Below, one piece after another: positions 1-9,100 of a DNA stretch of 64,000 bases. Position 1 is the first letter of the stretch. Each line of letters opens with the position of its first letter. The position numbers and the translations under genes were made by a program. Source of the DNA: Archangium primigenium (GTDB lineage: Bacteria > Myxococcota > Myxococcia > Myxococcales > Myxococcaceae); contig NZ_JADWYI010000001.1 of assembly GCF_016904885.1 (NCBI RefSeq), positions 868,001-932,000 of the forward strand, written 5' to 3'. The notes under the pieces were generated by a model that was given only the letters and a program-made list of their open reading frames with translations, ran no database searches and was not told the origin of the DNA.

Positions 1-765
1 GCGCGGATCCACGTGGATGACCTGGGCGCCCCGCGCCTTGGCCTCCATCACCCACTGGAAACCCACCGGGTGACACTCCGCCATGTTGCTGCCCTGGATG
101 ATGATGCAGTCGGAGTTCGCCAGGTCTTGCTGGAAGTTGGTGGCACCGCCTCGACCGAACGTGATCCCCAGACCGGGGATCGTGGAGGAGTGTCATATTC
201 GAGCCTGGTTCTCCACCTGGACGATGCCGAGGCCCGCCGTGAACAGCTTCTTGAGGAGGTAGTTCTCCTCGTTGTCCAGGGTGGCGCCGCCCAGGTGCGC
301 GATGCCGAGCGTGCGATTGACCACCTCGCCCGCGTCCGTCCTGGCCTGCCACGTGGCGTCGCGCGTCTTCTTCACGCGCTCGGCCACCATGTCCATGGCC
401 TTGTGCAGGGGGATGCGCTCCCACGCCGCCGCGCCCGGACGCCGGTAGAGCACGTGGTGCTCGCGGTGCGTGCCGGTGACGAGCTGGAAGCTGGCGCTGC
501 CCTTGGGACACAGCCGACCGCGCGAGATGGGCGAGTCCTCGTCGCCCTCGATGTCGAGGATCTTCCCGTCCTTCACGTACACGCGCTGGCCACAGCCCAC
601 CGCGCAGTAGGGACAGATGGACTGGACGACCTTGTCCGCCCGGGCGGTGCGCGGCGCGAGCGTCTCGCTGCGCTCGGTCATCGCCGTGTGGCCGAGTCCC
701 AGCGCGTCCCGGTGGCGCAACTGCCGCAAGAGGGGCCAGCGAGACAGCCGCTTGAAGATACCCAT
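1..765 (-). CDS. Selenocysteine formate dehydrogenase, catalytic alpha subunit (N-terminal part, cut by window edge)
   Basis: Molybdenum/tungsten-bisPGD formate dehydrogenase catalytic chain, oxidising formate to CO2. From the ATG at 765 the protein carries the N-terminal 4Fe-4S motif with Cys51, Cys54, Cys58 and Cys86 (CPYCAVGCG ... RLCPKG). The frame reaches an in-frame TGA at 193-195 after the conserved ENQARI, exactly where FdnG/FdoG-type enzymes have selenocysteine. Downstream the frame reads HSSTIPGLGITFGRGG and then GSNMAECHPVGFQW to base 1, which is classic formate dehydrogenase sequence. The TGA is therefore Sec191, not a stop. There is no twin-arginine signal; the N-terminus instead resembles the Sec-containing enzymes of actinobacteria and deltaproteobacteria. 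A caller stopping at TGA would report a false 190-aa protein. The rest of the gene and any electron-transfer subunits lie beyond base 1. Confidence 0.93.
163..195 (-). promoter_or_regulatory. UGA selenocysteine codon with bacterial SECIS hairpin
   Basis: On the minus strand the UGA (195-193) is followed by a perfect 7-bp hairpin, GATCCCC-GGTCT-GGGGATC, at 181-163. The GGU of the apical loop occupies nucleotides 22-24 counted from the U of UGA. That is the same spacing and loop sequence (GGUCU) as in E. coli fdhF, where SelB binds. Seen directly in sequence; SelB-dependent readthrough is inferred from the family. Confidence 0.9.
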
Positions 766-878
766 GGGTGCGCTCCTCCCGGGACGTCACGACGAAGGTG
801 TACACGCGAGTACAGGAGCACGAGTGGCGCGGCCCTCGTCCTGGAGGACATTGGTTGCTTGCCGGGCAGGCGGTCCGT

Positions 879-1451
879 TCAAGTTTGAGCACGTTCTCGC
901 GACCGCTCGATCGCGCTGGCGATCAGCGGTGCCACGACTCGAAGTCCTTCGAGCGACAGCCGTCCCGCCTGGTACTGCGCGTACCACGCCCGCCTCAACC
1001 GGAGGATGCGTTCGTCATGGACGAGCGGCAGGAGCCGCAAGGTCGATTCCACGAGCGCCCGCAGAACCTCGGGCACTTTGTCCGTGAGCAAGAGCTGGAG
1101 CGAGGGAAGATGGACCTCGAACCAGCCCTCGCCCACGTCGTAGGGATCAAGCACTTCGCCTGCTCGCTTGCTGCTGTTGATCCACTGGGACGCGTAACGG
1201 TAGTTCGACCACTCGTAGGCCAGCGAGCGGTCGCGCTTGATGCTGCGGAAGTGGTCCACCGTGCCGCTGAGCTCCCACATGGCCGTGTACCCACAGCGGT
1301 GCCCGAAGCCTTCCGCGAGCTTCTCCCGGAAGGGGGACCACAGGTCACGCGGACGCTCCGCCTGGGGATGGCGCAGCAGCCACTGCCGTCCCGGTTGGCG
1401 GACCTTGTCGTGGAAGCCCGGTGGCTCCGGGACACGGCCCACCGGAATCAT
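879..1451 (-). CDS. HNH-like nuclease, partner of the upstream ATPase
   Basis: A 190-aa protein whose start codon overlaps the stop of the 1689-aa ATPase gene (ATGA at 1448-1451), so the two are translationally coupled. The segment around residues 52-100 reads like a beta-beta-alpha metal (HNH) nuclease core: HRCGY, then VDHFRS with Asp66-His67, then EWSNYRYASQWINSSK with Asn83 and Asn92. This is the layout seen in the HNH partner of Septu-type (PtuA/PtuB) and retron-associated ATPase systems. The usual second Cys of the zinc knuckle is missing (only Cys53 is seen). The C-terminal 90 residues are helical and unrecognised. Nuclease activity is inferred from this weak motif match and from the neighbour. 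Confidence 0.65.
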   Translation of the reverse strand: MIPVGRVPEPPGFHDKVRQPGRQWLLRHPQAERPRDLWSPFREKLAEGFGHRCGYTAMWELSGTVDHFRSIKRDRSLAYEWSNYRYASQWINSSKRAGEVLDPYDVGEGWFEVHLPSLQLLLTDKVPEVLRALVESTLRLLPLVHDERILRLRRAWYAQYQAGRLSLEGLRVVAPLIASAIERSRERAQT

Positions 1452-4400
1452 CGCACCGCTCCCGTCGCCACCAGCCAGCGGGGCCAGAAGGGGTCATGCC
1501 CCGGGAGCACCGCCTGGAGCCATTGCTGGAGCTTCTCGGGCGTCTCATGGCCGGGCAGGGGCTCGTGGCGCATGTAGGCCTCCGCCGCTTCGATGGCCTG
1601 CTCGGCCTCGCGGGATCGCGCCTGCTTGAGCCCAAAGGTCTCGGAGACGAGCCAGCCCACCGCATCGCCCTGCATCGCCCAGGGCTGTTCCTCGACGACG
1701 ATGCGCCCCTGGTCCAGCGCGAAGTGGAAGACCTTGTCCCGCTCCCGCTCGAAGTGACTCTCCAGGGAGGCCATGACCAGGGGTGCATGGGTGCTGGCCA
1801 CCACCTGCACCTGGACCTCTCCCGTCAGCCGCTGGATGACGCGGAGGAGCGCGGGCAGCAACAACCTCTGCCACTTGGGATGCAGGTGGGACTCCACCTC
1901 ATCGATGAGCAGGAGCACCTGCTCGGCCACGGGCTGTCCGGCGAGGCGTGCCGCCTCGCGGTGCTCGTTCCAGGACCAGACCAGGAGGTAGGCCAGTCCG
2001 AGGACGCGGCGCACGGCGGCCGAGGCGTGGATGACCGGTACGGTGCCGTAGGACAGCTCCAGGGTGGGGATGTCCCGGGCCTCGTGCATGGAGACGCGCA
2101 CCGGCGTGCCTGGACGGAGCGGCTCGTCCGAGGGCGAGAGCCCCGCCAGGACGTCCTTCAAGGCGTCAAAGAGGCCCGTGCGCCGGTACTGCCAATCAAT
2201 CCAGTCGCGCAGGAGGCCGTTGCACCAGGTCTTGCCGTGCTCCTCCACGCCGTTCCACAGCGCCTCCGGCGTGAAGCGGTACGCGGACAGCATGTCGGCC
2301 CGGCCAGGAGTCGAGGACGTGTCGTTGCGGATGGGGTCCCAGACCGAGAAGCCCCCGTCCACTCGGGCGTAGATCGCGAGGGCGCGAGGCGTCGGCCAGT
2401 TCGCGGGTCGGCTCCAGTGCTCCCGGGTCGCGTCGAAGCGGCTCTCCACGTCCGGAGTGTTCGGGCTCCCCACGCGGATGGTGGCGATGGGCGTGCCTTC
2501 CTTGACGGGACCCGGCCAGGCCATGGCGTGTGCCCAGGTGGCCGTCCGCGCCCACCAGAGCACGTCGAGCACGAGCGTCTTGCCCGTGCTGTTGTCACCC
2601 GCGAGCAGGTTGAGCCGGGGCGCGAACTCCAGGCGCGCCGCGGGTGCCGAGGCGATGCCCTGGATCTCCAGCCGCTCGATGCCGTGGCCAACCGTGTCGG
2701 CAGGCGTGGGCTCGGGAACGGAGGCGCTCGACGGGGCAGAGGAATCCTCTTCGGACTCCCAGCCGTATTTGAGACGCTCGCTGCGGGCTTCCGCGTCTTC
2801 TCGCTCGGCGTCATGCAGGTACATCTCGGCCAGCTCGTCGAGCAGGACGGCCGTCTTCGGCCAGTCGCCGCGCAGCCTGTCCGCGCCCAACTGGAAGCGG
2901 GAGGCCAGCCTTCGCTCGGGGGCTCCACCGTCTTGGACGCCCTTCGTGACAACACCCCGAAGGTTGCGCTTGGCGATGCGGAGGCTTCTCGCGAGGCGTT
3001 CACTTCCCGGTTGCTCCAACAACCGACGCGTGGTCAAGCAAGGCCACGTCCCGTCCGAATCGGATCGAGCGAGTACCTTGGCGACCTCGGCGATGCCTTC
3101 CTTTTCGTGACCACTCGTGCGTGTCTGCTCCAAAGCTTCCTCCGCCCAATGCAGAAGGTGGGCGTCGCGCTCGGCGAGCGTGGGCAGGTGATGGCCGGGC
3201 ACTTCGTCCCATGCGGATAGAATCCTGGCTGCGATCTCTCGGGCGGATGCGGCCTGAGCAGCTCGCTGGTAGAGCGTCCGCACGAGCATGGCGAACTCAG
3301 CGGGCCGTTGCCCGAGCCGCGCGTACAAATGTTTCGCTTGTCGTTCCGTATTTTCGAGCAAGGGGAAGAAATAGAGTTCCAATAGGAGCAAGCGCTCTAC
3401 TTCGATGCTCGGGTCTTGGTCGAGCCGACCAAACAGTTGTTCAATCACGTACGCGTCGCCTTGCTGATGTGCGTACTCGCCCTTGCTCGCGGACTCCTTG
3501 AACCGCTCAAGCGCATGGAGCACGGTATTTGTGGAGACTTCCCCTTGTGCCGCGTGTGTTGTTACGAGCGCCTCGTGTGCTCGCCCCTTGTCCTGTAGCG
3601 CGCGGATGGCGAATTCCCATTCCTCAGCCGAATCGACATGAATCCAGCTGACTTCGCTCCAGTAACGTGACCCCAGCTCAGGCTCGACTTCCTCCAAAAG
3701 CCGCCAGAGGGTTGCGCTGGGACGGAGTGGAACCGCTGCGCGTCCTGCCTCCTCCAATCGACCTTGACCGATCAGGGTCTGGAGAACGTGTTTGAGCCAC
3801 TGCATGTCCTGCTGTCGAGTGCCGAAGCGCTCGACCACGAACGCGGGAAGGATTCTGGTGAGTGCGTGGCACGAGCCGCCGTCCTGCAGGAGTCTTGCTT
3901 CGGTCTCCTCCGCGAAAGCTGCTTGGCCCAGTGTCATCCCCAAGGACTCGGGCCACTGCGCTTGGGTCGCCAACTGGTCGATGAGTTCCCAGCGTAGCTC
4001 CTGCTTCCAAAGTTCGCTGAGCGCTTCCTCGCGGAGTTCTTGAGCGCGTTGGCCTTGTTCGGCCCTGCCTGGGTTGGGTTCAGGCAGTTTTGGCCACCGC
4101 TGAAAGAGCCAAGCGCACCTGGTGACAAGATCCGTGGGGGTCAGGTGGAGGTAGAGTTCGGAATGTCTGTTGAGGAGGTCGGCGGACCGTTGATGGGTTC
4201 GACCATGGGCATGGGCGAGCGCTTCCCTCAATGCGTTCCAGATCTTCCCGCTCGCATCTCCGTGGAGAGCGGGGCCCATGGCTACACCATCCAGAACCCG
4301 CAGGGCCAGGGGCTCTGGTACCCACGTGCTCAGCTTGATCAGGTCCACCCATCTATCAATGTGGGTCCCCGCATGGCTCTGGAGCAATTCGACCAATTCG

Positions 4401-6517
4401 CCCAATTGAGCACTACCCTCATCCGGCGCGGTCGTGGCGCCCTCGGATGGGATTTCCCATGGGAGGTAGGCGGGGCGCCTCGAGGGTGAAGTACCAAAAC
4501 GTCGATACCCCTCGGCGAGGCTCATGAGCGCTCGCCATCCCATCGTGGGGGCACGCTGGAGGATGTTTCTCCTCGCTTGGTGGAGCTGATCGCGCGATGC
4601 ACACGTCTGCGCGTGGACGAGGTGGAGCAGTTGGGTCAGGCTGCGCAGCGGACGATTCGAGAGCTGCCCCCCGGGGTCTTGTTCCGACAGCCGGACCAGC
4701 GCCTCCGCGACACGCGGCATCAAAGCACTGCTCCATCCCAAGGTCTCCAGCGCCCACAGCAGATTGGGATGGGGGCTGCTGCCATGCATGGACGGGGCCT
4801 CTTCCCTCATGAGGTGGGCCACCCCTTGCTCTCCATGATCGAGGCTCGTCTCGAGGGCCTTCATGAACGGCTGGGGCGCCGCTTCGGCCAGGGTGGGCAG
4901 GAGCGGCGAGAGCGACGCCCAGTGTCTCCACTCCGGGACCAACAGGCGCGTGACGATGCTGTCCGCCCACCGGCGTCCCAGCGCGCGCCCGTGGGTGGCC
5001 TTGAGTTCCTCATCGCTCAGTGCCAATCGCACCAGGGACTCGGCCAGCCCCTCGCGAAGCGCCATGGAGTGGCGAAGCGTCTTGCCAAAAAGTGGCGCGA
5101 GGCTCCGCTCCTCCTTGGGCAGGTCGTAGCGCGGATCTGGCTCGCCGAGCACCTCGAGCACGACGTCAGCGAAGTCCTTCAGCATCGTTTCGGGGAGCTG
5201 GCCCCCGAGGCGTTTCCAGGCCTCGGCGGACGAGGTCCACCGCCACGACGTGGGTCTTCCCCAGTGGGTATCGGCGATGATGGGCGTTCCTGGCTCGCGG
5301 CTCATGGCCGTGCAGAACTGCTCCACTGTCTTGGGCTCGGCCCCCAGCTTCTTCAAAACCTCCCGGTCACTTTCGTTCGAGGGTGCCCATGCCCCCACGA
5401 GGAGCAGGGCGAGTTGCGTTCCTTCCTCGTCGTGGCGAGTCAGTACGAACGTGCGGTGTCCAGCCAGGGTCAGGTAGGCGGAAAGCTTGCCGCCCGAGTC
5501 CCGAGCCAGCCGCTCCGCGTCCGATGCGCGAACGCCCGACTCGATGAGATCCTGGGCGAAAGCGTCAAAGGGGATGGGGTCGAGCTGGACGTCGGCGCGT
5601 CCCGTGTGACGCGCGTCCTCTGGCACGATCACGAAGGCGTGGCGGGTGGACGCCGCTCCGGGATCGAAATCGGCGAAGGCGGGAAGAAGGATGAGGGGCT
5701 GCGCCTGGTCGCTGCGCAGGGCCCAGCGCCATGCTTCCCGGCTCTCCACGATGAGCGTTCGTGCCAGCCACCGCTCGCGCTCATCGGGAGCGGAGGCCAT
5801 CAACGTCGCCGCCACGAAGCCGAGCGCTTCCTCGTGTGTCTCTCCGCGCACATGAACTGCGCGCGGCCGGGACTCCAAGAGCGCGGACCGGACGAATTCC
5901 ATGGCCCGCCGCCGCTCTCCACCCGCCACGAGGAGTTCGGAAGGGACAGGATGAATCCTGCCCCGGCCGCTCCAGTCGCGCAGGTACGTCTCCACATCCG
6001 TGAGGTCCGTGGCGGGCCGTCCCAGGGCGGTCGTGGCGAACCAGCAAGCCACGGCGGGAGTCCGCGCCAGCCACGTCGCCAGGACGTCCGCGTCATGGAC
6101 GCGCACGTCCGCCCAGATACCCAGTTGGCGCTTCTCCTCGACCCAATCCGCTTTGTTCTGCTGTCCGAAGCGCCGCGCCGTGACCGCGACATAGGTCGTG
6201 CGTGACTTGTCGAGGGTCTCGGGTGCCTGCTCCGTGCGCTTGTCGAAGTCCGCGTTGAGCTTTTTGCGGACCCCGTTTCCCACGGAGACTTCCCACACCG
6301 AGAACCCCGCCGGCCAGAATGGACCTTGCTTGTGGGCGGTCACGACACCGTCCCATCCCTTCAACCGGACTCCACCGTCAGCGGGCATGCTGAGGGATTC
6401 GAGCGGTGCACTGGCCAGGAGCAACCTGCGTACCAGCGTGGGCAAGACGGCGGATGCCTCGATGGGTCCGGCCCACTGGATGATGTCGTCTCCCTGGATG
6501 TCTCGCGGAGAAACCAT
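1448..6517 (-). CDS. Giant three-part protein: PD-(D/E)XK-like domain, long helical region, AAA/RecF-like ATPase
   Basis: 1689 aa. Residues about 45-135 resemble a restriction-endonuclease fold: GWDG with Asp56, then VWEVSVG with Glu76, then KKLNADFDKRT with Lys85/86, followed by a YVAVTARRF strand. About residues 200-1280 form a long leucine-rich helical stretch without recognised motifs, perhaps a HEAT/TPR-like sensor. The C-terminal 400 residues are an ABC/RecF/OLD-class ATPase: Walker A GDNSTGKT near residue 1310, Walker B LLLIDEVESHLHPKW near 1537, then the STHAPLV switch. No TOPRIM domain is evident. The gene overlaps the HNH gene by 4 bp. Base composition in the middle (about 3250-4000) is clearly AT-richer than the surroundings, which hints at acquisition. 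Most likely an anti-phage ATPase-nuclease system; the nuclease domain call is inference from motif spacing. Confidence 0.75.
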   Translation of the reverse strand: MVSPRDIQGDDIIQWAGPIEASAVLPTLVRRLLLASAPLESLSMPADGGVRLKGWDGVVTAHKQGPFWPAGFSVWEVSVGNGVRKKLNADFDKRTEQAPETLDKSRTTYVAVTARRFGQQNKADWVEEKRQLGIWADVRVHDADVLATWLARTPAVACWFATTALGRPATDLTDVETYLRDWSGRGRIHPVPSELLVAGGERRRAMEFVRSALLESRPRAVHVRGETHEEALGFVAATLMASAPDERERWLARTLIVESREAWRWALRSDQAQPLILLPAFADFDPGAASTRHAFVIVPEDARHTGRADVQLDPIPFDAFAQDLIESGVRASDAERLARDSGGKLSAYLTLAGHRTFVLTRHDEEGTQLALLLVGAWAPSNESDREVLKKLGAEPKTVEQFCTAMSREPGTPIIADTHWGRPTSWRWTSSAEAWKRLGGQLPETMLKDFADVVLEVLGEPDPRYDLPKEERSLAPLFGKTLRHSMALREGLAESLVRLALSDEELKATHGRALGRRWADSIVTRLLVPEWRHWASLSPLLPTLAEAAPQPFMKALETSLDHGEQGVAHLMREEAPSMHGSSPHPNLLWALETLGWSSALMPRVAEALVRLSEQDPGGQLSNRPLRSLTQLLHLVHAQTCASRDQLHQARRNILQRAPTMGWRALMSLAEGYRRFGTSPSRRPAYLPWEIPSEGATTAPDEGSAQLGELVELLQSHAGTHIDRWVDLIKLSTWVPEPLALRVLDGVAMGPALHGDASGKIWNALREALAHAHGRTHQRSADLLNRHSELYLHLTPTDLVTRCAWLFQRWPKLPEPNPGRAEQGQRAQELREEALSELWKQELRWELIDQLATQAQWPESLGMTLGQAAFAEETEARLLQDGGSCHALTRILPAFVVERFGTRQQDMQWLKHVLQTLIGQGRLEEAGRAAVPLRPSATLWRLLEEVEPELGSRYWSEVSWIHVDSAEEWEFAIRALQDKGRAHEALVTTHAAQGEVSTNTVLHALERFKESASKGEYAHQQGDAYVIEQLFGRLDQDPSIEVERLLLLELYFFPLLENTERQAKHLYARLGQRPAEFAMLVRTLYQRAAQAASAREIAARILSAWDEVPGHHLPTLAERDAHLLHWAEEALEQTRTSGHEKEGIAEVAKVLARSDSDGTWPCLTTRRLLEQPGSERLARSLRIAKRNLRGVVTKGVQDGGAPERRLASRFQLGADRLRGDWPKTAVLLDELAEMYLHDAEREDAEARSERLKYGWESEEDSSAPSSASVPEPTPADTVGHGIERLEIQGIASAPAARLEFAPRLNLLAGDNSTGKTLVLDVLWWARTATWAHAMAWPGPVKEGTPIATIRVGSPNTPDVESRFDATREHWSRPANWPTPRALAIYARVDGGFSVWDPIRNDTSSTPGRADMLSAYRFTPEALWNGVEEHGKTWCNGLLRDWIDWQYRRTGLFDALKDVLAGLSPSDEPLRPGTPVRVSMHEARDIPTLELSYGTVPVIHASAAVRRVLGLAYLLVWSWNEHREAARLAGQPVAEQVLLLIDEVESHLHPKWQRLLLPALLRVIQRLTGEVQVQVVASTHAPLVMASLESHFERERDKVFHFALDQGRIVVEEQPWAMQGDAVGWLVSETFGLKQARSREAEQAIEAAEAYMRHEPLPGHETPEKLQQWLQAVLPGHDPFWPRWLVATGAVR

Positions 6518-6675
6518 GGCTCCTGCCTACCATGGCCATCCCGCCCGAACAGTTCGCCCCCCGTGCGTTCGTGCCGCGGGCGTCACTGCCCTGTCTGAAC
6601 CTCGGGAGTCATCCCCCGTGAGGGGTGTTGACAGGTAGACCTCGCCATGACAGGCGCTCGCGTCCTCTCCGCGCG

Positions 6676-7893
6676 TCACTCGAAACGGTCGAACACCCAC
6701 CAGATGGCCCGCCGCACCCAGGACACCACCGTGTAGGCCCAATGCACCGCGCGCACCTCGCGCGCCTGGGCCAGATCCTCGAGGAACGTGCGGGCCAGCG
6801 CCGCGTTGAGCCCCGCGTCCTCCGCCACGAACGAGCCCTCCTCCAGGACGTTGAGCGAGAGCGGATCCAGGTTGGTGGAGCCGATGACGGCGCCGTGCGT
6901 GTCCACCACCGCCGTCTTCGCGTGCATCATCGTGGGCTGGTACTCCCAGAGGCGCACCCCCGCGCGCAGGAGCGGCCGGTACGTGGAGCGCTGGGCCGCG
7001 CGCGCCAGGGCCACGTCGTTGATGGGTCCTGGCAGCAGCACCCGCACGTCCACCCCCGCGCGCCGCAGCCGGACGAGCTGGCGCATGAATGTGGCGTTGA
7101 TGGCGAAGTAGCCGCTGGAGATCCACAGCCGCTCGCGCGCGGCGTCGAACACCTGCGCGAGCATGCGCTCGGCGGGCTCGGCGCCGGGCCGCGCGAGGCT
7201 CTGCACGAAGGCGGCCGGGGCGCTCCCCTCGGACGGCACCGCCGGGAAGCTGTCCGGGGGCAGGGGCTCGCCGCCAGCGCGTTGCCAGTCGCGCGAGAAC
7301 GCCGCCTGCATCTGCGCCAGCGCGGCGGGGCCTCGCACGCGCACGTTGGTGTCGCGCCACCCGAGCCACTCGTCCGCGAGGCCCCAGCCTCCCGTGAGCC
7401 CCGAGCTCCCGTCCACCACGAGCAGCTTGCGGTGGTTGCGCATGAGCCAGCGCAGGGGATGCCACACCCGGGGCGGATGGAAGCGCCGCACCTCGCAGCC
7501 CATGCCTTCCAATCGAGGCCGCACCTCGCGCTCGAACCCCGGCCCCGAGCCGAAGGCGTCCACGAGCACCCGGCACGCCACGCCCTCGCGCACCCGCGCC
7601 GCGAGCGCCCGCTCGATGCGCAGCGACGCCTCTCCCGGACGCCAGATGTAGAGGCACAGGTGGACGCTCCCGCGCGCCCGGGTGATCTCCTCCTCCATGA
7701 CGTCGAAGACGCGCCCGTCACACACGAGCTCCACGTGATGCCCGGGCAGCAGCCGCAGCGTCTCCGAGGTGCCCTCCGGGCCATCGGGCACGAGCGCCCG
7801 GGGCACGTCCGGCTGGAGCGGCCCGCGCACCAGGGTCAGGTGCCCGAGCGAGGCGTGGCGCAGCGGGTCGCCCCGCCTCCAAGGACGCCTCAC
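6676..7893 (-). CDS. Phospholipase D / cardiolipin synthase-like protein
   Basis: PLD-superfamily enzyme with both HKD motifs: HRKLLVVD (His154) with GGWGLADEW after it, and HAKTAVVD (His324) followed by IGSTNLDPLS. These two half-sites form the phosphatidyltransferase or phosphodiesterase active site of ClsA/B-like enzymes. I place the start at a GTG at 7893, which overlaps the stop of the upstream membrane-protein gene (GTGA at 7890-7893). The open frame continues much further upstream, but that part is a shadow of the upstream gene. With this start it is 405 aa. There are no clear N-terminal membrane helices, so a soluble ClsB-like enzyme is likely. Confidence 0.85.
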   Translation of the reverse strand: MRRPWRRGDPLRHASLGHLTLVRGPLQPDVPRALVPDGPEGTSETLRLLPGHHVELVCDGRVFDVMEEEITRARGSVHLCLYIWRPGEASLRIERALAARVREGVACRVLVDAFGSGPGFEREVRPRLEGMGCEVRRFHPPRVWHPLRWLMRNHRKLLVVDGSSGLTGGWGLADEWLGWRDTNVRVRGPAALAQMQAAFSRDWQRAGGEPLPPDSFPAVPSEGSAPAAFVQSLARPGAEPAERMLAQVFDAARERLWISSGYFAINATFMRQLVRLRRAGVDVRVLLPGPINDVALARAAQRSTYRPLLRAGVRLWEYQPTMMHAKTAVVDTHGAVIGSTNLDPLSLNVLEEGSFVAEDAGLNAALARTFLEDLAQAREVRAVHWAYTVVSWVRRAIWWVFDRFE

Positions 7894-8414
7894 GCCAGGG
7901 CGCGACGCAGGAGGCGATAGGAGCCCTCGGTGACGCCGCCATAGGCCAGGTGCGCCACGAGCGCGCTCAAGTGGGTGCCCGCGGCCGTCTGCCTGGGCGT
8001 GGGGCCGAGCTTGAGCACCGGCACGAGGAACTCGTCGCCGAAGAGGAACAGGCCCACGCCGAACCCCAGCCCGAAGCGCTTGCCCGCCTGGGGGAAGTGC
8101 CGGTGCAGCGCGCCGTAGAGGGCGCCCCACGCGGTGCCATACCCGTAGTGCACGACGTTGCCAGCCTTCTTGCGCCGCGGGCCGTGCAACTGCACACCGA
8201 GGGGCCGCAAGAGCGCCACCGCCGTCTTCACCGTGGAGGGCTCCCCTTGGAGGAAGGCCTTCCATTGGGCCTCGCGCTTGAGCTTCCAGGGCAGCCGCTT
8301 CATCGTGCCCCGCAGGGCGTAGCCCATGACCCAGGTGGCGAGCGCGCCTCCCAGGGCCCCACAGACGAGGTCGAGCATCGGTGAGGGCGCACGACGGCGG
8401 ACGGTGAAGGCCAT
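7890..8414 (-). CDS. Small membrane protein of the DUF1440/YagU type
   Basis: 174 aa from the ATG at 8414. Glycine-rich hydrophobic segments (LVCGALGGALATWVMGYAL near the N-terminus; YGTAWGALYGAL and GLGFGVGLFLFG later) match the pattern of DUF1440/YagU inner-membrane proteins. Function is unknown. Its stop overlaps the GTG start of the phospholipase D gene, so the two are probably one operon. A related protein is encoded at 23547-24041. Confidence 0.65.
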   Translation of the reverse strand: MAFTVRRRAPSPMLDLVCGALGGALATWVMGYALRGTMKRLPWKLKREAQWKAFLQGEPSTVKTAVALLRPLGVQLHGPRRKKAGNVVHYGYGTAWGALYGALHRHFPQAGKRFGLGFGVGLFLFGDEFLVPVLKLGPTPRQTAAGTHLSALVAHLAYGGVTEGSYRLLRRALA

Positions 8415-8536
8415 GGGGGCTTCTCCTGGGCTGGGCCGGCACATGGGGGGCCGGAGTTGTCGACAAGGTGTGCATGGGTCCACACCGGGGCGGGCCTGGG
8501 AGCCAATGACTTGGAGTGGATGCCTGCTCGCCGGGC

Positions 8537-9097
8537 TCAGGGCCGTGACAGGTGCGTCTCGTACCAGCCTCGATCGGGATCATTCCGAGGCGGTGCGAAC
8601 CGCGCCCTCTCCCGGAGGGCACTCAAGAGAGCACCAACTCCCACCTTGCCCAGCCGCAGCGGTTTCGCCGCACGGCGGAGGACCGCCAGCGTCGCCTGAA
8701 GCTCCAAGGCCGGGTAGAGCTGGTGGAAGATCTTGCGGACCTTGCCATCGTCCGAGAACAGCGGCACACCGAGGGTGCCCGCTAGCGCCACCGCTTTGGC
8801 ATCCACGTCGGTGAGGAAGGCCGCCGCGTCGATGAAGGCGTCGTCGAAGCGAGGACCCAGGTCATCGGCCGAAGGGGCGCGGACCCGGCCCGCGCGCTCC
8901 AGGGGCTCCCAGTCACACGCGAGGCGCGTGGGCCGGCCCTCCTCGTCGGGGGGCCCGCGGAGGTACTTCGCCTCCTGCTTCACCTCGGGGTGGAGCACCA
9001 GCGTCCAGTCCAGGGCCTGAAGCAGGTCGAGCGCCCGGTCCGTGGCGAGCAGGTTGAGCGCCGAGCAGGTATCGGAGACGACGACGGACAGAGGCAT
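8537..9097 (-). CDS. PIN-like nuclease domain protein, last gene of the QueC-like operon
   Basis: 186 aa. The N-terminus VVVSDTCSALNLL gives the first PIN acidic residue (Asp9). A second acidic cluster appears in FDDAFIDAAAFLTDVDAKAVALA and a third in GVPLFSDDGKVRK, the order expected of a PIN-fold RNase of the DUF3368-like kind. It starts 3 bp after the stop of the XRE-ImmA gene. PIN proteins next to XRE or ImmA proteins are often toxins or effectors, so it may be the effector here; no antitoxin of the usual small type is seen. Confidence 0.75.
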   Translation of the reverse strand: MPLSVVVSDTCSALNLLATDRALDLLQALDWTLVLHPEVKQEAKYLRGPPDEEGRPTRLACDWEPLERAGRVRAPSADDLGPRFDDAFIDAAAFLTDVDAKAVALAGTLGVPLFSDDGKVRKIFHQLYPALELQATLAVLRRAAKPLRLGKVGVGALLSALRERARFAPPRNDPDRGWYETHLSRP

Positions 9098-9100
9098 CGC

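Noticed and set aside
787-987. 66-codon minus-strand open frame between the HNH and formate dehydrogenase genes
   Set aside because: Overlaps the HNH-like gene and has random-looking Arg/Thr/Ala composition with no start signals.
1421-6205. Long plus-strand open frames opposite the giant ATPase gene
   Set aside because: The minus strand shows clear Walker motifs and a coupled HNH gene; the plus-strand translations are low-complexity and domain-free.
8414-8622. Upstream extension of the phospholipase D frame to codons before 7893
   Set aside because: Those codons overlap the membrane-protein gene in another frame and lack protein-like composition; the GTG at 7893 with GTGA coupling is better.
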